Of a stretch of DNA of 16,403 bases, positions 13,799 to 16,403 are shown one piece after another. The stretch is from positions 2,565 through 18,967 of the forward strand of contig DHDL01000008.1 of NCBI GenBank assembly GCA_002399345.1, written 5' to 3'. Every line of letters starts with the position of its first letter. Within the stretch, counting starts at the first letter, position 1. Both the position numbers and the translations under genes were made by a program. The notes below the pieces were generated by a model. That model had not been told where the DNA came from. It saw only the letters and a list, made by a program, of their open reading frames with translations, and made no database searches. This DNA comes from Thermoanaerobacterales bacterium UBA4877. GTDB lineage: Bacteria > Bacillota > Thermoanaerobacteria > Thermoanaerobacterales > UBA4877.

Positions 13799-14773
13799 TT
13801 ACGAAAATGTAACATAAGGGTTCTCCGGAAAGGCGATGGAAAATTCCGTACCATCATGAGAGGATGCGGAGATATCAAGTCCCAGTTTATTGCACAATTC
13901 CTTGCAGAGATATAGCCCCATTCCGGTGGACTTGGCGGTGGCGCGCCCGTTTTCTCCGGTGAAACCGCGGTCGAATATGCGGGGCAAGTCCTGCGGCGGG
14001 ATGCCGATGCCGTCATCCTTGACCGTAAGTGTTTTATCGGCGTAGTCAAAATAAATTGTTTTTGCACCGTATTTTACGGCATTGTCTATAAGCTGCTGTA
14101 AAATAAACGTCAGCCATTTTGAATCTGAATGGACCATACCTTCTGCTTTGGGGACGACTTTGATCTTATTTGAGATTAAAAGGGAGGCGTTTTTCTTCAG
14201 CAGATCGCCGATCAGTTTTTTTAAATCTATTTGTTTTATCATATAATCCTTCTCTACAGAACTGCTGCGGGCGTAGAAGAGAGCCTGTTCCACAAACCCT
14301 TCTATTCTGCGAAGCTCCTGTAATACGTCGGTGTAACTATTGTTTTCACAGGTGAGCATGGCCGCACTGATGGGGGTTTTGATTTCATGCACCCAGAGCT
14401 CTATATACTCACGGTATTCACGGCTTTTCTCATGTTCTATGGATATCTCGTCATTCACGGATTTGCATACCCTTGATAATACCTCGTCCACAATTTTTCC
14501 TTCAGTAAATGACGGTTTGTCCATAACCTCGGAGATGTAGCGCTTTTTTTCCAGGCCGGCCAGCGAGCTTTTAAGCTCGTTAAAGTATGCCCTTTTTGTG
14601 AAGAATTCCCACATCAAAGTGATAAAACTTCCGATTAGGTATATCACAGTTAAAAGAATTGCAACAGCGGAAGGCAAATTGAATATATAGAGGATGAGAT
14701 CGCAGCTCCCTGCGGTAAACAGCACGGTCAGTATAAAGCACAGCTTGTCCCGGAGAAAGTTTGATATCGTCAT
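13799..14773 (-). CDS. BceS-like sensor histidine kinase
   Basis: A 324-residue membrane kinase of the intramembrane-sensing type: two helices (about 12-31 and 36-56) with almost no extracellular loop, so it cannot bind a ligand outside by itself and is expected to be driven by the ABC transporter. The H-box is ELWVHEIKTPISA with H129, the N-box is QLIDNAVKYG with N231, G1 is DDGIGIPP (253-260), then IFDRGFTG (267-273), and G2 STGMGLYL (282-289). Length is normal for BceS. Its ATG overlaps the regulator stop (ATGA at 14773-14770). In known modules the permease's extracellular domain helps sense the antibiotic, which makes the missing domain in the partner permease notable. Confidence 0.95.
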   Translation of the reverse strand: MTISNFLRDKLCFILTVLFTAGSCDLILYIFNLPSAVAILLTVIYLIGSFITLMWEFFTKRAYFNELKSSLAGLEKKRYISEVMDKPSFTEGKIVDEVLSRVCKSVNDEISIEHEKSREYREYIELWVHEIKTPISAAMLTCENNSYTDVLQELRRIEGFVEQALFYARSSSVEKDYMIKQIDLKKLIGDLLKKNASLLISNKIKVVPKAEGMVHSDSKWLTFILQQLIDNAVKYGAKTIYFDYADKTLTVKDDGIGIPPQDLPRIFDRGFTGENGRATAKSTGMGLYLCKELCNKLGLDISASSHDGTEFSIAFPENPYVTFS

Positions 14774-15435
14774 ATCTTGTATCCCTGCCCTCGCTTGGTC
14801 TGTATAAGATCGGGAGCGCCGATCCCACGGAGCTTTTTCCTCAGCCGGTTGATGTTTACCGTCAGGGTGTTGTCATCCACAAACTCATCGGTTTGCCAAA
14901 GCTCGTTCATCAATTGATCGCGGGAGACGATTTTTCCCTGCTCCTTCATCAGTAGGCGTAGTATCCTGAGCTCGTTTTTAGTTAGCTCCCGGGAGTCGTT
15001 ATTATATTTAACAGTGCCTGCGTTTTGATCGAGCGTAAGGCTGCCGCACTGCAGTATATTGTCTTGTTGATTCCCATAGACCCGGTACAGGATATGCTCG
15101 ATGCGGGCAAGCAGGATCTGCGTATTGTAGGGTTTTGTTATGAAATCGTCCGCACCCAGCATCATGCTCATGAGCTCATCGGTATCGGTGTCATGGCTAG
15201 TGACAACAATGATGGGCACGGATGATTTTTTCCGCAGTTCCCTGCAGATTTGGTGCCCGTCATAATGGGGAAGCCCCAGGTCAAGCAGTATCAGCTGAGG
15301 CGCGGCTTCCAAAGCCGCTGCCGCGATGTCGTCAAAATTGCCGGGCGCAAGGATGATGTAGCCGTTTCTCTCGAGCAGTGCTTTTAGTTCGGCGCGTATG
15401 GTCGCGTCGTCTTCTATAATAAGGATTTTAGTCAT
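14770..15435 (-). CDS. BceR-like OmpR-family response regulator
   Basis: A 221-residue regulator. The receiver domain (about 1-115) has D9 and D10 of the acidic pocket, phosphoacceptor D52 in LILLDLGLP, and VVTSHDTDTDEL followed by DDFITKPY with the conserved lysine. The C-terminal winged helix (about 125-221) includes LTKNELRILRLLM, WQTDEFVDDNTLTVNINRLR and TKRGQGYKI, all usual for the OmpR/PhoB group. I chose the ATG at 15435 because AAGGGAG is 8 bases upstream and MTKILIIEDD is a normal start; the longer frame to 15501 has no support. It is the first gene of a four-gene unit (regulator, kinase, ATPase, permease) and would activate the ABC genes. Confidence 0.95.
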   Translation of the reverse strand: MTKILIIEDDATIRAELKALLERNGYIILAPGNFDDIAAAALEAAPQLILLDLGLPHYDGHQICRELRKKSSVPIIVVTSHDTDTDELMSMMLGADDFITKPYNTQILLARIEHILYRVYGNQQDNILQCGSLTLDQNAGTVKYNNDSRELTKNELRILRLLMKEQGKIVSRDQLMNELWQTDEFVDDNTLTVNINRLRKKLRGIGAPDLIQTKRGQGYKI

Positions 15436-15491
15436 GATGTATGCTCCCTTTTTAACGCTGCCGTTTACAGCAGATGTATTCATATACCCGT

Positions 15492-15500
15492 AGTATATCA
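15492..15500 (-). promoter_or_regulatory. Candidate extended -10 promoter of the Bce-like operon
   Basis: The minus strand reads TGATATACT at 15500-15492, a TATACT box with the TG extension; the -35 (TTCCCC) is poor. The leader before the regulator start would be about 50 bases. Confidence 0.45.
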
Positions 15501-15522
15501 CTTTTATGCAGACGGGGAAAAG

Positions 15523-15557
15523 GAGGGGGCGGAAAGCTAAAAGCTGTCCGCCCCCTC
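15523..15557 (-). terminator. Strong GC-rich terminator after the LysM gene
   Basis: An 11-bp perfect stem (15523-15533 with 15547-15557, GAGGGGGCGGA against its complement) is extended by AGCT/AGCT across one mismatch, with a 3-base loop. On the minus strand CTTTT follows. It lies 45 bases after the LysM stop and just upstream of the Bce-like promoter, insulating the two units. Confidence 0.75.
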
Positions 15558-15601
15558 ATAGGGATCTATACTCTCTTTACTTTTTGCCTCTATGCTGCTC
15601 T

Positions 15602-16403
15602 TTACCTTGATGGTATGCAGATCACCTGGCCTATGCGCAAGGCATTGGGATTTATGCCCGGATTGATTGCCATAATGGCCTGCACTGTGGTATTATACCT
15701 GCTGGCCAGGTTCCAGATGGTGTCTCCTGCCTTGATGGTGTATGCGAATGAGCCGGCAGGGCAGGTCGTAGGCGGAGTAGTACCGGGAATGCATATTCTC
15801 TGGCCTACTACCAAGGCATTGGGATTTATGCCAGGATTGATTGCCATAATGGCGTTTACCGTGGTATTGAATCTTGCGGCCAGGCCCCAGATAGTATCTC
15901 CCGCCATAACGGTGTAAGAGAATGAACCCGCAGGGCAGGTCGTAGGCGGAGTGACCGATGGAATGCAGATTATCTGGCCGACACGCAGGCTATTGGGGTC
16001 TATGCCCGGATTGAGCGCCATAATGGCGGCTGGAGTGGTATTGAACCTTGCGGCCAGGCCCCAGAGAGTGTCGCCCGCAGCTATGGTATATGAGAATGAA
16101 CCCGCGGGGCAAGTCGGTGGAGGCGGAGTGATCCCACCCGGAATGCAGATTATCTGACCGATACGCAGACTATTGGGGTCTATACCCGGATTTAGCGCCA
16201 TAATGGCGTTTACCGTGGTATTGAACCTCGCGGCCAGGCCCCAGAGAGTGTCGCCCGCAGCTATGGTATATGAGAATGAACCCGCGGGGCAAGTCGGGGG
16301 AGGCGGAGTAACGCCGCCGGGAATGCAGATCATCTGGCCGACAACCAAATTATTGGGATTTATCCCGGGGTTGATTGCCATAATGGCTGCTACCGTAGTG
16401 TTG
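15602..16403 (-). CDS. Tandem LysM-repeat protein, 5' end outside the window
   Basis: The frame is open from the right edge to a TAA at 15602-15604, 267 codons, so the start and any signal peptide lie beyond the window. The visible part is four complete LysM units and the end of a fifth, each about 58-60 residues including the linker: CPAGSFSYTI-AGDTLWGLAARFNTT, then AIMALNPGIDPNSLRIGQ, then ICIPG and a linker of T and P residues. LysM binds peptidoglycan or related N-acetylglucosamine polymers, so the protein should sit at the cell wall or spore surface. Each unit has two cysteines, at the start (CPAG) and end (ICIP), which could form one disulfide per unit. No enzymatic domain follows the last repeat; one may exist upstream. 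A strong terminator lies downstream. Confidence 0.93.
   Translation of the reverse strand, partial: NTTVAAIMAINPGINPNNLVVGQMICIPGGVTPPPPTCPAGSFSYTIAAGDTLWGLAARFNTTVNAIMALNPGIDPNSLRIGQIICIPGGITPPPPTCPAGSFSYTIAAGDTLWGLAARFNTTPAAIMALNPGIDPNSLRVGQIICIPSVTPPTTCPAGSFSYTVMAGDTIWGLAARFNTTVNAIMAINPGINPNALVVGQRICIPGTTPPTTCPAGSFAYTIKAGDTIWNLASRYNTTVQAIMAINPGINPNALRIGQVICIPSR
16043..16309 (-). repeat. Nearly identical 180-base tandem repeats in the LysM gene
   Basis: The stretch 16043-16129 recurs 180 bases later at 16223-16309 with only a few base changes, which is much closer than the other LysM units in the same gene. This suggests a recent unit duplication or homogenisation by recombination. Confidence 0.75.

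Noticed and set aside
15436..15501. Longer N terminus for the response regulator (22 extra residues)
   Set aside because: The extension overlaps the promoter and the AAGGGAG binding site, and the receiver domain begins normally at the ATG at 15435.
15474..16157. Plus-strand frames opposite the LysM repeats
   Set aside because: Their internal repeats simply mirror the 180-base LysM DNA repeats on the coding strand.
16023..16382. CRISPR-like regular repetition
   Set aside because: The period is about 180 bases, the copies are coding, contiguous and diverged as LysM domains; there are no short repeats separated by unique spacers.

Overview
The window looks like part of a chromosome from a low-GC, anaerobic, spore-forming Firmicute of the class Clostridia. 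The evidence is strong AGGAGG-type ribosome binding sites, sigma-A-like promoters (TTGAAA-17-TATAAT), a DUF421/DUF4363 membrane-protein pair, a Bce-type two-component/ABC module, a mannose-family PTS with a candidate CcpA (cre) site, and a secreted-type LysM repeat protein with CPAGSF...ICIPG units. I cannot name the genus or species.

Layout, left to right. (1) 1-925, minus strand: a DUF421 membrane protein followed, with a 4-base overlap, by a DUF4363 protein cut by the window edge. (2) 1169-2542, plus: a Cof-type HAD phosphatase and an unrecognised three-helix membrane protein, ending in a bidirectional terminator shared with the convergent regulator gene. (3) 2582-11310: an AT-rich sugar-acid catabolic region. 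It holds an RpiR-family regulator (minus), divergent 6-phosphogluconate dehydrogenase (gnd), a beta-phosphoglucomutase-like HAD hydrolase, a KDPG aldolase (eda, minus), a divergent D-2-hydroxyacid dehydrogenase, and a complete mannose-family PTS in the order IIC-IID-IIA-IIB, closed by a terminator. (4) 11311-11599: non-coding, with a short possible relic of an IS1182-type transposase. (5) 11600-15435, minus: a compact bceR-bceS-bceA-bceB-like operon, visibly richer in GC, whose permease lacks the large extracellular sensor domain usual in BceB. (6) 15602-end, minus: the C-terminal part of a tandem LysM protein whose 5' end lies outside the window.

How the genes may work together (inference). 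The PTS would bring in a sugar acid and phosphorylate it. If the substrate is 2-ketogluconate, the 2-hydroxyacid dehydrogenase could reduce 2-keto-6-phosphogluconate to 6-phosphogluconate, and Gnd would take that to ribulose 5-phosphate. If the substrate is gluconate, 6-phosphogluconate is made directly. If 2-keto-3-deoxygluconate enters, the PTS product would be KDPG, the substrate of Eda; no 6-phosphogluconate dehydratase (edd) is present in the window to feed Eda otherwise. The RpiR protein, with its SIS sugar-phosphate domain, is the natural local regulator, and a cre-like site in the putative PTS promoter suggests carbon catabolite repression.

The regulatory DNA is richer than usual. There are overlapping divergent rpiR/gnd promoters, a shared AT-rich motif just downstream of two promoters, a perfect 17-bp inverted repeat that reads as a promoter on both strands, a long hairpin upstream of the PTS genes, and another between IID and IIA. 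I did not find a clearly unprecedented system. The best leads are the sensor-less BceB and the composition and control of the sugar-acid locus.
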